Source of the DNA: Yponomeuta sedellus
Taxonomy: Eukaryota > Arthropoda > Insecta > Lepidoptera > Yponomeutidae
Reading direction: 5' to 3'
Assembly: GCA_934045075.1 (NCBI GenBank)
Contig: OW203721.1
Span: forward strand, 27,064,181 to 27,128,180
Length of the DNA: 64,000 nucleotides
The notes under the pieces are model-generated. The model was not told the origin of the DNA. It saw only the letters and a program-made list of their open reading frames with translations, and made no database searches. The position numbers and the translations under genes are program-made. Below, in pieces: positions 45,071 to 54,665 of the stretch. Every line of letters begins with the position of its first letter. The stretch's first letter is position 1.

Positions 45071-48000
45071 CTAGTCGGGGGCGCGCGCATATCCCGCGCG
45101 GCGCCGCCCCCTATTTGGACGGCGGGGCGGGAGCGTGAGCCCTGCCCGCTCCCGTTCCCGCAGCTCCTCTCGTTTGGCCGCCATCACCTCGCTAGCGAAC
45201 GTGGCGACGGCGGCCCAACTCTCTTGGCTGCCGGCCATTTGCGGGATAATGGCCGGCAGCGACAGGTCGGCCCCCACAACGGCCATGAGGGAGGTCCGCT
45301 GCGCGCTCCAGGCGGAGCACACAGCTAGCGTGTGCTCCGCCGTATCCTCCTCGTTGGACGCGCAGTACCGGCACTCGGGGCCCGACTCTATCCCTACCAC
45401 CTCCCACAGGTACTTGGCAAAGCAGCCGTGACCTGTGAGGAGTTGGGTCAGGTGATAGGTCGACGCCCCGTGCGCCCGCTCCACCCATGGCCGCAGGACC
45501 GGCCGGACCGCCTCCACGAGTCTCCGACTCGCGGAGGGGTCCTCCAACCTCAGGGCCCACCTTCGGAAGAGATCGTCGCGAGCCTCCTGCCTCCAACGTA
45601 CGATCTCAGCCGGGGTGGGCCACCCTCCACTGTTCCGCATCAGGGCACTCCGCTCGTATACCTCCCTGAGGACTCCCGCCTCGAGGTCCCAGGGGAGACT
45701 CGCCGCTAACAAACACGCCGCCTCGTAGGAGACGGTGTGGTACGCTCTTGCAGCCCTCTGCGCTATCACCCGCTGCGGGCGTCGCAACAGGGCGATGTTG
45801 TTGGCGCAGAGGGCCTCCGACCAGATGGGCGCTCCGTAGAGAGCTTTGGAGCGCACCACACCGTCGTAGAGGCGGCGACAAGCGCTCCCCGGACCACCGC
45901 TGTTAGGCAGCAGCCTCGCGAGCCTCCCGGCATACGACACCAGCTTTGGCGTCAGCTGCCGGAAGTGCTCGCGGAAACTCCACCGACTGTCGAGGACCAG
46001 TCCCAGGTACTTCATGGTACCCCCGACAGCGATGGAGGCGCCACCAACGGTGATCTCGGAACCTCGAGGCGGCCTCATCCGAGGCCCATAAAAGAAGATG
46101 GCCTCGGACTTCTCGAGGGCGACCGTGAGCCCTAGTGCCCTGATGCGGCGCACGACCTGCGCTACTCCCGCCGTAGCCAGGACCTTGGCGTCCCGGAAAG
46201 TGGGTCCTCGCGCGGTGACCAGGGTGTCGTCGGCGTAACAGAGTACGCCGACTCCCCTAAGAGTGGTACCGCGTAGGACCCAGTCGTACCCGATGTTCCA
46301 CAGAAGTGGTCCGAGGACCGACCCCTGCGGAACACCGCAGGACATCTCCCTGCGGACCACTTCCGACCGGGACGAGTAACACACGGCCCGGTCTACGAAG
46401 TAGTCCGCAAGGACCCGCCTGAGGTACCACGGGACATCGTGGTACCTCAGGGCCTCCGCTATGGACTGCCAGGGGAGGGTGTTGAAAGCGTTGGAGATGT
46501 CCAACGAGACGGCCAACAACACCTCCCCCCGGCTCGTCACCTCCACGACGCTGTCTCTGAGACGGGAGATGGCGTCCAACGTCGATCTCCCGCGACGGAA
46601 GCCGAATTGGTCGCCGCTCAGATTGGGCCCCGCCCCCTCCAGGTGCCGGACGAGACGCGCAGCGAGCACTCGCTCGAAAAGCTTGCACGTCTCGTCCAAC
46701 AAAACGATGGGGCGGTAGGCCGATGGCGACTCAATCGGCCGCCCGTGCTTCCGAAGCAGCACGAGCTTTCCCTCCTTCCACCGTCGCGGGATCCTTCCCG
46801 ACGCCAGAGACTCCGTCATCAGAGACAGCGTCGCCTCCTCGAAAACCGGCATGACGGCGGCGATGACCCGCCCTGGGACGCCGTCCGGACCCGGGGCGCG
46901 GCTCTTAAGTTTCATCTTAAGAACCGCTACCCCTAACTCGGCTTCGGACACGGGCGGGACATCATCGTCCTCCACCGGCGCCGGCAAAGCCGCCATCTGC
47001 GGCGGGACCCACTCCTCCTCCCGTGCAGGGAAGAGGGTGCGGACCACCAAGTCGGCGAAGGCCGGCTCGAGCGACCGGGTGAGTGGGGGCGCCCAAGGCT
47101 TCAGCTTTTCGCATACCACCTTATACGGACGCCCCCACGGGTCCAGGTCGAGGCTCTCCAGCCACTCGACCCAGGCCGCCTCCTTAGCGGCCCTGATCCC
47201 CGCACAGAGCGCAGCTCGGGCCGCTCGGTAAGCGACGAGATGCTCCTCTTCCTCGACGAGGTCTCTGCCCCGACGCCTGCGGTAGCGGGTGTACGTCCGC
47301 TGGGCTGCGTGGCAAGCGGTGCGCAGCCCCGTCAGGTGCGGTTGCCACCAGTACACCCGCCTCCGCGGCGGAGCAGGACCTCTCCGCCGCATCGCGGCAT
47401 CGCAGACGCGAGACAGCGCCTCCGCAAGGCGGTCCGCCCCCGCGTCTACGTCCAGCACCTCGTCGCTCGACCCAGCGACCCATCGCTCCACGATAGCCGC
47501 CTCCCTGGCCGCATCCCGGTCCAGGGTGGCGAGCCGCCACCGCGGGCCCTCCCCTGCCAGGGGACGGCTCAGGTCCGCCGGAGCACCGGTGGGGGCCGCA
47601 GCGATGTCGAACCACACATAGCGGTGGTCCGACAAGGTCTCGACCCCCTCGGCGACTCTCCAGCCATGCGCGCGGTTTGCCAGAGCGGGACTAGCGAACG
47701 TCAGATCCACTATGGATCCGCCCCGGGACCGCACGCATGTCTGCACCGCCCCCCGGTTGAGCAGCACAAGCCCAGTGGACACCGCCCATTCCTCCAACAC
47801 CTCCCCCCGCGGGTCAGTTGCCGGGTTCCCCCACGCCATGGATTTGGCGTTGAAATCCCCGGCAACGACGGCGGGGGTGGGGTGCACGTCAGCCAACATT
47901 GCCCCGACTTCCACGAGCCATTGCTCGAAGTCGGCGAGGCTTCTGTTGGGTGAAAAGTACACCCCACACACTGCAATGTCTCCCAGTACGACGAGCACAC

Positions 48001-48223
48001 AACCGTGTCCTCTCAGCACTCTGCTGTGAGACAGAGCGCCGCACTGGGAGACAATTGCCACCGAACCGTCACGATCGCCAACCCAGTCGTCCCGGGTGCG
48101 AACGCAGTACGGCTCAGCGACAACGGCCACGGTCGCCTGCCACTGCGCAGCGGTCTGGAGCAAAAGATCCTGAGCCGCCGCACAGTGGTTGACGTTGGCC
48201 TGCAGTATGCTGGTGTTGGCCAT
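45071..48223 (-). CDS. TRAS-like ORF2: endonuclease and reverse transcriptase
   Basis: 1050 aa, intact. APE-type endonuclease at about 1-210 with QANVNHC start, GDFNAK (122-127) and SDH (198-200); in this family it nicks the telomeric repeat. Reverse transcriptase at about 450-720 with SLDISNAFNTLPW, GVPQGSVLGPLLWN and YADD at 663-666 (46,226-46,237). C-terminal CxxC...H....C knuckle from 951 (CRYCASN). No RNase H, as expected for TRAS. The ATG follows the ORF1 stop directly in the same frame (TAG then ATG), so translation needs reinitiation or readthrough. Confidence 0.92.
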   Translation of the reverse strand: MANTSILQANVNHCAAAQDLLLQTAAQWQATVAVVAEPYCVRTRDDWVGDRDGSVAIVSQCGALSHSRVLRGHGCVLVVLGDIAVCGVYFSPNRSLADFEQWLVEVGAMLADVHPTPAVVAGDFNAKSMAWGNPATDPRGEVLEEWAVSTGLVLLNRGAVQTCVRSRGGSIVDLTFASPALANRAHGWRVAEGVETLSDHRYVWFDIAAAPTGAPADLSRPLAGEGPRWRLATLDRDAAREAAIVERWVAGSSDEVLDVDAGADRLAEALSRVCDAAMRRRGPAPPRRRVYWWQPHLTGLRTACHAAQRTYTRYRRRRGRDLVEEEEHLVAYRAARAALCAGIRAAKEAAWVEWLESLDLDPWGRPYKVVCEKLKPWAPPLTRSLEPAFADLVVRTLFPAREEEWVPPQMAALPAPVEDDDVPPVSEAELGVAVLKMKLKSRAPGPDGVPGRVIAAVMPVFEEATLSLMTESLASGRIPRRWKEGKLVLLRKHGRPIESPSAYRPIVLLDETCKLFERVLAARLVRHLEGAGPNLSGDQFGFRRGRSTLDAISRLRDSVVEVTSRGEVLLAVSLDISNAFNTLPWQSIAEALRYHDVPWYLRRVLADYFVDRAVCYSSRSEVVRREMSCGVPQGSVLGPLLWNIGYDWVLRGTTLRGVGVLCYADDTLVTARGPTFRDAKVLATAGVAQVVRRIRALGLTVALEKSEAIFFYGPRMRPPRGSEITVGGASIAVGGTMKYLGLVLDSRWSFREHFRQLTPKLVSYAGRLARLLPNSGGPGSACRRLYDGVVRSKALYGAPIWSEALCANNIALLRRPQRVIAQRAARAYHTVSYEAACLLAASLPWDLEAGVLREVYERSALMRNSGGWPTPAEIVRWRQEARDDLFRRWALRLEDPSASRRLVEAVRPVLRPWVERAHGASTYHLTQLLTGHGCFAKYLWEVVGIESGPECRYCASNEEDTAEHTLAVCSAWSAQRTSLMAVVGADLSLPAIIPQMAGSQESWAAVATFASEVMAAKREELRERERAGLTLPPRRPNRGRRRAGYARAPD

Positions 48224-50626
48224 CTACACTTGGGCGGTGTCCATCTCCTCCGGTGGCACTCGGGTTGCTACAGGTGGCTGGCTATTGCCGCCACCTGTTT
48301 TGCCACCACGGCTTCGGCCGCCCCTTTTGGGGGCACCCGCTGAGCAGCCCTTGGCGCCCAAGCGGTGGGCAGCTGCTACTCCCTTCGCTGCACACGCCGG
48401 GCAGTGGGCCTCAGCCGCGCACCCCGCGGACTTGTGGCCGGGCTGGCCGCAGCGGAAGCACAGTCCGCTGCGATCCGCGGTGCACGCGCACTTTGCTCCG
48501 ACGTGGCCCGGCTCGAGGCAGCGGAAGCAACGCTGCGGCCTGGGCGCGAGGAGGGTGGCTCGGACTTGAGTCCACCCCACGGTTAGGCGACGGCCATCCG
48601 TCACCCTCCGTGCAGCCGCGATGGGGCACTTGACCCACACGGCTCCCTCGCGCCCAGGCGGCCGAACAACCGCGCCCACCTTAACGTTGGTGGCGGCGCA
48701 GTCTCCGACCTCCGCCACCATCGCCGCCACCCTCTCCGGCGTAGTGGCGTCACTCAGGCCGGTGATGCGCATCTCCACGCACCTTTCCGGCCTGGCGACG
48801 CGGACTCCATCTCCAAGGGCCTCCCTCAACCGCTCGGCGAGGGCGTCCGCCTTTTGGCTCTTCTCGGCCCCGGCCACCTCGAGGATTTTGCCCCCCGTGG
48901 CCGCCGTCCGGAACCGCAGGCCGTCGATACCGAGGCCCTTTAGGTCAATCGACCTTTCGGCCTCGGTCAAGACGGCCGCGTAGGTCATGCCCCTCTCCAC
49001 GGCCTCACTCTGCAGAGTGAGGACCACGGCGGCGCTGCGGGGTGCGCGGAGCCTCTTTTTCCTCTTCTTGGAGGCCGGAGAAGGGGCCTTCGTCGCCTTT
49101 GTTGGCGCCGGCGTCCTCTTTGGGCGCCCAGCCACCTTATTCCACGCCTCCATCGTGCGTGGGGGCTGCGGAGGAGAGGAGGTTGGGGGGCACTCACGCC
49201 GAGCGGCCCACGCCTCCACCGCTGCAGCGCTTCTCCTCTTCCGTCTCACTCGCACCCCAGCACTCTCGCCCGCGCCGTTGGCGTCAGCCAGGGGCGCGGC
49301 GGAACCGGAGGCGGGCGCCTCAGTGCGGCGAGCGCCGGTCGAAGCAGCAGCGGGGCGGGTAGGAGGCCCTCTCGGACGGGGGACCGGCGGAACGGCCGCA
49401 TCAGGGCGGACGGGGGGGCCGGTTTGACTCGCGGAGGGGCCAGCAGGGCGGAGCGCGGCACCGCGGGCGTCAGCTGCCAGCGGCGGACGTAGTCGCGGCT
49501 CCGGCAGCAGCCGGTTCGCAATTCCGTCCAGGCGAGCGTCGACCATGAAGAGGATTTCATCCCTCGTCATGGCGGGAGCGGCGCTCGCCTGGATTTTCTT
49601 CATCCCCTCCATCTCCGCGCGGAGGGCCCTCAGCTCGCCCTGGAGTCGGACGACCTCGTCCGACTCGGTGCGGGCTTTGAGCTCCCGCGCGCTCTCCAAA
49701 ATGGAGTTGGCGGCGGTCCTAAGACTTTGCACGCACTGGCCCTTTAGTCTCGACGACTTCTGGGCCACGGCGTGTATCATCCGGACCGCCTCCTCTATGG
49801 AGCTGGTCAGCTGCTCAGCCCGGAGGTCGTGAGCAGCCAACGACGTCAACGGCAGTACAGCTGGTGGCGGTGAGGGGGGCGGTGAGTCCCGCATGAAGCA
49901 GGCTCTCCTCGCCTCCTGCCGCTGTCGCTCCTTAGCCAGCTCCTCCTCCGCCTGGAGCTCCAGCTCCCGCTCTTTGGCCTCCTGGAGCTCGGCCTTGGCC
50001 TTTGCGAGCCCGACATATTGCCCCGTAGTCGGAGGGCGTCCGCGACCACGTTTGCTGGCACCCGCAGCAGTCGGACTCTCACTCCGGCTGGGCATGCCGT
50101 CGCTCTCAGCGTCCGACTCGGCGAGGCGTTTGCGCCAGAGTCTGCTGGGCGAGGGGGTGGGGGAGCGCGAGCTTACCTCCATGAGGGTGCACGCGCTGCC
50201 ACTGTCAGACTCCGACAGCTGCAGCACACTCCCCAGGTCGCAGCGCGGCAACCGCACCGATACCTCTCGGAGGACAACCGGGGATGGACTCCCGGGTCTC
50301 AGCTTAAGAACACCGCCCGACTTTGCCTGAAGGGCAGAGCCGGCCCCACCGTCCGGAGCCGCCCTGACAAGGGCAGCCCCAGACCCGCCCGGATCCGCCC
50401 TGAAAAGGGCAGCATCTGGGCCGTCCGGAGCCGTCCCGACAAGGGCAACCCCAGACCCGTCCGAAGCCGCCCTGACAAGGGCAGCATCGGACTCGTCTCC
50501 TCGTCCCTCAAAGCACTTGGTGCCCCTCCCGTATACTACGGGGCAGCTCTCCGCAGAAGCGGAGAGGTGGGATTCCCCCTTTCGGGGACCCACCCGGGAA
50601 GCAGTTTCGTCACCTTCGTTTAACAT
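48224..50626 (-). CDS. TRAS-like ORF1 (gag-like)
   Basis: 800 aa, ATG at 50,626, TAG at 48,224-48,226. Acidic/Ser-rich N-terminus, a charged helical middle (KAKAELQEAKERELELQAEE) likely forming a coiled coil, then three zinc knuckles at about 700-713, 723-736 and 742-761 (CFRCLEPGHVGAKC, CFRCGQPGHKSAGC, CPAC...). Expected to bind element RNA and bring the particle to telomeres. Several short repeated motifs near the N-terminus (SDGSGVALV-type) are unusual. Confidence 0.92.
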   Translation of the reverse strand: MLNEGDETASRVGPRKGESHLSASAESCPVVYGRGTKCFEGRGDESDAALVRAASDGSGVALVGTAPDGPDAALFRADPGGSGAALVRAAPDGGAGSALQAKSGGVLKLRPGSPSPVVLREVSVRLPRCDLGSVLQLSESDSGSACTLMEVSSRSPTPSPSRLWRKRLAESDAESDGMPSRSESPTAAGASKRGRGRPPTTGQYVGLAKAKAELQEAKERELELQAEEELAKERQRQEARRACFMRDSPPPSPPPAVLPLTSLAAHDLRAEQLTSSIEEAVRMIHAVAQKSSRLKGQCVQSLRTAANSILESARELKARTESDEVVRLQGELRALRAEMEGMKKIQASAAPAMTRDEILFMVDARLDGIANRLLPEPRLRPPLAADARGAALRPAGPSASQTGPPVRPDAAVPPVPRPRGPPTRPAAASTGARRTEAPASGSAAPLADANGAGESAGVRVRRKRRSAAAVEAWAARRECPPTSSPPQPPRTMEAWNKVAGRPKRTPAPTKATKAPSPASKKRKKRLRAPRSAAVVLTLQSEAVERGMTYAAVLTEAERSIDLKGLGIDGLRFRTAATGGKILEVAGAEKSQKADALAERLREALGDGVRVARPERCVEMRITGLSDATTPERVAAMVAEVGDCAATNVKVGAVVRPPGREGAVWVKCPIAAARRVTDGRRLTVGWTQVRATLLAPRPQRCFRCLEPGHVGAKCACTADRSGLCFRCGQPGHKSAGCAAEAHCPACAAKGVAAAHRLGAKGCSAGAPKRGGRSRGGKTGGGNSQPPVATRVPPEEMDTAQV

Positions 50627-51071
50627 AATGCTTTGCGCTCCTTAGGGTGGAGCGCAAACCCGTCAAGACACGCCCGCTCTACGGCGGACGGATAAGGACG
50701 CCCTCACGACTGGTCACCCACCAGCCATGCATCCCATCGCCGGGCGTCTAAGCTTGGGATTGGGGATTTTTATAGAGGTTTTCTCCTCGCAGCCCGAAGG
50801 CCCCCGGTCCCACTCAATGTGAGATTACGGGTTTTGCCGACGGTGGCAGAAGCCTGCCCGGTAGCTGCGCAAGCGCAACCACCGAGCCCGCCGACAGGTG
50901 CGGAGCCCAAGTTGGACTCCGCTGGACGTCCAGCAGCAGATTGCCACTGGACGTCCCCCCCGCCTGGTTTTGGTCCGCGCCGGCCGAAGCCGGTACCCCC
51001 CATATCTGGAGGGCGTTCCCCTATCCGCCACCTGGGGACGCGTCCGATGGGAGACCAGAAACTCCACACGG
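50627..51071 (-). other. TRAS-like 5' UTR
   Basis: 445 nt between the TTAGG flank and ORF1. It should hold an internal promoter, as in other full-length LINEs. No motif is certain. Confidence 0.5.
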
Positions 51072-51084
51072 AGGTTAGGTTAGG

Positions 51085-52130
51085 TTTTTTTTTTTTTTTT
51101 GGTAACGCGGGGGAATGCATTTACGCACTTCACCACTCTGCTGTCAGGGGACAACAGAGCGGCTTCGTGTAGGACTCCCAGCCCGAAGGCTGGACTACCC
51201 ACTAAACCCCCGCGGTGATCCTCCTCTCCTCTACCGGGTCGCGGGGTAGGCCAAAGGTTAAATCACCGCGACCCGGCAAGAGGTCGCCCCTCCACGTGAG
51301 GGGCTCGACTGGTGGGGGAGCCAGAGTGGCTCCCCAGCGGCGCCCCCTGCCCCATCGCTACGACGGGGCAAGGAAACGCCGCGTCTCCTCGGGGGGGCCA
51401 TATAGGCCCCCATACGCTCCAATGCGCCGCCCCCCCCCATCCCATTGCTAAAACAATGGGACTAGAGGGGGGCGGCGCATCGCTGCGAGGCCCGTCGCGT
51501 CGCTCACCAGCGCCTCTCTGATGAAGCAGAGAAGGTGGAGAGCGAGCGCGCGGGCCCTCTCTGTGCTGGAAGGCACCCCCGGATCACGCAGGGGCGCCTT
51601 CCGACCCGCCGTGTTAAAGGCTGAGGGTCCCCTGACCCTCCGCCCACGGCACTGGTCCGACTGGAACGAGGCGCTCGGACGCCCCCCCCAGCCGGACCTC
51701 CTCCTCTTGGTCGCTTGGGTCCCACTCCACGGTGTGAAGCAGGGCCCAAGCGACTAAACGGTCGCAGGGGATAGGGAGAGAGGCGCACCGCAATACCAGC
51801 ACTCCTCTTCCCCTGCGACCCCACCGCGTCCGCCATCAACCGGTGGCGGCCCCGGTAAGGCCGCGGCAGGCAGGGAGAGCGGCGCACCGTAATACCGGCA
51901 CTCCTCTCCCGCCGCGGCCTCCTCCCTTCGGCTGCGATGCCGCCCATGCGGCATCGCAGCCCGCCTCAGTGGCGGTGCTGCCCATACAGCACCGCCACCT
52001 ACTGACCGCTCGACTCGCGAGCGAGGAGCGGTCCCTCCGCGGTTGCTCTTAGTTTCACCGTGGGTGGCCGCACAACACCCACGGCTACTAAAGCCCCCTC
52101 GCCACGACAAGGCGGCAACCGTCGAGGGGG
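51085..52130 (-). mobile_element. TS5: short TRAS-oriented element, long form
   Basis: Poly(T) 51,085-51,100, body 51,101-52,130 with the extra hairpin module (about 51,765-51,965). Common 5' end, then TTAGG. Confidence 0.85.
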
Positions 52131-52143
52131 AGGTTAGGTTAGG

Positions 52144-53193
52144 TTTTTTTTTTTTTTTTTGGTAACGCGGGGGAATGCATTTACGCACTTCACCACTCTG
52201 CTGTCAGGGGACAACAGAGCGGCTTCGTGTGGGACTCCCAGCCCGAGGGCTGGACTACCCACTAAACCCCCGCGGTGATCCTCCTCTCCTCTACCGGGTC
52301 GCGGGGTAGGCCAAAGGTTAAATCACCGCGACCCGGCAAGAGGTCGCCCCTCCACGTGAGGGGCTCGACTGGTGGGGGAGCCAAAGTGGCTCCCCAGCGG
52401 CGCCCCCTGCCCCATCGCTACGACGGGGCAAGGAAACGCCGCGTCTCCTCGGGGGGGCCATATAGGCCCCCATACGCTCCAATGCGCCGCCCCCCCCCAT
52501 CCAATTGCTAAAACAACGGGACTAGAGGGGGCGGCGCATCGCTGCGAGGCCCGTCGCGTCGCTCACCAGCGCTTCTCTGATGAAGCAGAGAAGGTGGAGA
52601 GCGAGCGCGCGGGCCCTCTCTGTGCTGGAAGGCACCCCCGGATCACGCAGGGGCGCCTTCCGGCCCGCCGTGTTAGAGGCGGCGGGTCCCCTGACCCTCC
52701 GCCCACGGCCCTGGTCCGACTGGTTCGAGGCGCACAAGGCGCCCCCCCCAGCCGGACCTCCTCCTCTTGGTCGCTTGGGTCCCACTCCACGGTGTGAAGC
52801 AGGGCCCAAGCGACTAAACGGTCGCAGGGGATAGGGAGAGAGGCGCACCGCAATACCAGCACTCCTCTTCCCCTGCGACCCCACCGCGTCCGCCATCAGC
52901 CGGTGGCGGCCCCGGTAAGGCCGCGGCAGGCAGGGAGAGCGGCGCACCGTAATACCGGCACTCCTCTCCCGCCGCGGCCTCCTCCGTACGGCTGCGATGC
53001 CGCCCATACGGCATCGCAGCCCGCCTCAGTGGCGGTGCTGCCCATACAGCACCGCCACCTACTGACCGCTCGACTCGCAAGCGAGGAGCGGTCCCTCCGC
53101 GGTTGCTCTTGGTTTCACCGTGGCGGTCCTGAACCACGGCTACTTAGCCCCCTCGCCACGACAAGGCGGCAACCGTCGAGGGGGTCGAGGGGG
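52144..53193 (-). mobile_element. TS6: short TRAS-oriented element, long form
   Basis: Poly(T) 52,144-52,160, body 52,161-53,193 with the module. The 5' end is doubled (GAGGGGGTCGAGGGGG) as in TS2 and TS7, and is followed by AGG and then the next tail. Confidence 0.85.
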
Positions 53194-53196
<3 letters not shown>

Positions 53197-53287
<91 letters not shown>

Positions 53288-54117
53288 GTAACGCGGGGGA
53301 ATGCATTTACGCACTTCACCACTCTGCTGTCAGGGGACAACAGAGCGGCTTCGTGTGGGACTCCCAGCGACACGGAGCTGGCATAACCTCCGTGACGACT
53401 GGACTACCCACTAAACCCCCGCGGTGATCCTCCTCTCCTCTACCGGGTCGCGGGGTAGGCCATAGGCTAAATCACCGCGACCCGGCAAGAGGTCGCCCCT
53501 CCAAGTGAGGGGCTCGACTGGTGGGGGAGCCAGAGTGGCTCCCCAGCGGCGCCCCCCGCCCCATCGCAACGCCTCATACGATGGGGCAAGGAAACGCCGC
53601 GTCTCCTCGGGGGGGCCCTATAGGCCCCCATACGCTCCAACGCGCCGCCCCCCCCCCGACCCATTGCCCATACAATAGGACAAGAGGAGGGCGGCGCATC
53701 GCTGCGAGGCCCGTCGCGTCGCTCCCCAGCGCTTCTCTGATGAAGCAGAGAAGGTGGAGAGCGAGCGCGCGGGCCCTCTCTGTGCTGGAAGGCACCCCCG
53801 GATCACGCAGGGGCGCCTTCCGGCCCGCCGTGTTAGAGGCGGAGGGTCCCCTGACCCTCCGCCCACGGCCCTCTGGTCCGACTGGTACGAGACGCACGAA
53901 GGCACCCCCCCCAGCCGGACCTCCTACTCTTGGTCGCCTGGGTCCCGCTCCACGGTGTGAAGCAGGGCCCAAGCGACGCCACCTCCGACCGCTCCAAGGA
54001 GCGGTCCCTCCGTGGTTGCTCTTGGTTTCACCGTGGGTGCTACCGGCCCGTAGGCCCCCACGGCTACTTAGCCCCCTCGCCACGACAAGGCGGCAACCGT
54101 CGAGGGGGTCGAGGGGG
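53197..54117 (-). mobile_element. TS7: short TRAS-oriented element, compact variant with 90-nt tail
   Basis: Poly(T) 53,197-53,286 is 90 uninterrupted Ts. The body has CGACACGGAG...CTCCGTGACG in place of the small CCAGCC hairpin, and a longer GCCCCATCG...CGATGGGGC stem. It lacks the module plus the GGTGCTG hairpin. Confidence 0.85.
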
Positions 54118-54155
54118 AGGTTAGGTTAGGTTAGGTTAGGTTAGGTTAGGTTAGG
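54118..54155 (+). repeat. TTAGG tract, about 7 units
   Basis: Lies between the 5' end of TS7 and the poly(T) (3' tail) of the RNase H LINE copy 2, which shows that LINE inserted into telomeric repeat. Confidence 0.9.
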
Positions 54156-54665
54156 TTTTTTTTTTTTTTTTTACTTCTACCTCCAATGATCGGAGTCTAT
54201 TTTAGGCTAGCACATTCATTCCAGTTCAGTCTTTCATGCCTCTCGTACTTTCATTCTTCATACCGGGTCTTTCTTGCATACTTCATCATTCAATCTAATG
54301 GGTGGGACTCCCATTTTTCTGTCCCTAGTCTATCTATCTATCCACTTTCTCTTTGTCTTCTTTTATGTTCTTAGGGGGTAACAATACACGGGTTCTTTAT
54401 TTTATAACTTTCCAACAATAACATTACAAAGGCTAACGGTGTGCAAATATTTACAGGTATACTTATTCTAAACATTTTTCTACATTTTATCGTTTTACTT
54501 CTTATACTAAACTTATCTATTTCTTATGTTATACCTTGTTCGTAAGGTTTACAGCAATTTCTTAATCTAGTTCTTATCTGCTACTGCATTTCACATTTGT
54601 TTATTACTCTATTACATTATTATGTTAATCCCTAATATATTCACTATATTGTGATAACATAATAT

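Larger units (their letters stand above)
44635..51071 (-). mobile_element. TRAS-like: Full-length TRAS-like telomeric LINE
   Basis: Poly(T) 44,635-44,651 is its poly(A). 3' UTR 44,652-45,070, ORF2 45,071-48,223, ORF1 48,224-50,626, 5' UTR 50,627-51,071, then a TTAGG tract. R1-clade domains, lack of RNase H and the CCTAA-strand orientation match the TRAS family of Lepidoptera. Both ORFs are uninterrupted, so it may be competent. Unusually, its 3' tail abuts CCAGCGGG rather than telomeric repeat. Confidence 0.85.

Noticed and set aside
48005..50623. Plus-strand frames opposite the TRAS-like ORF1/ORF2
   Set aside because: Shadows of the long coding strand; the minus-strand frames hold all catalytic and zinc motifs.
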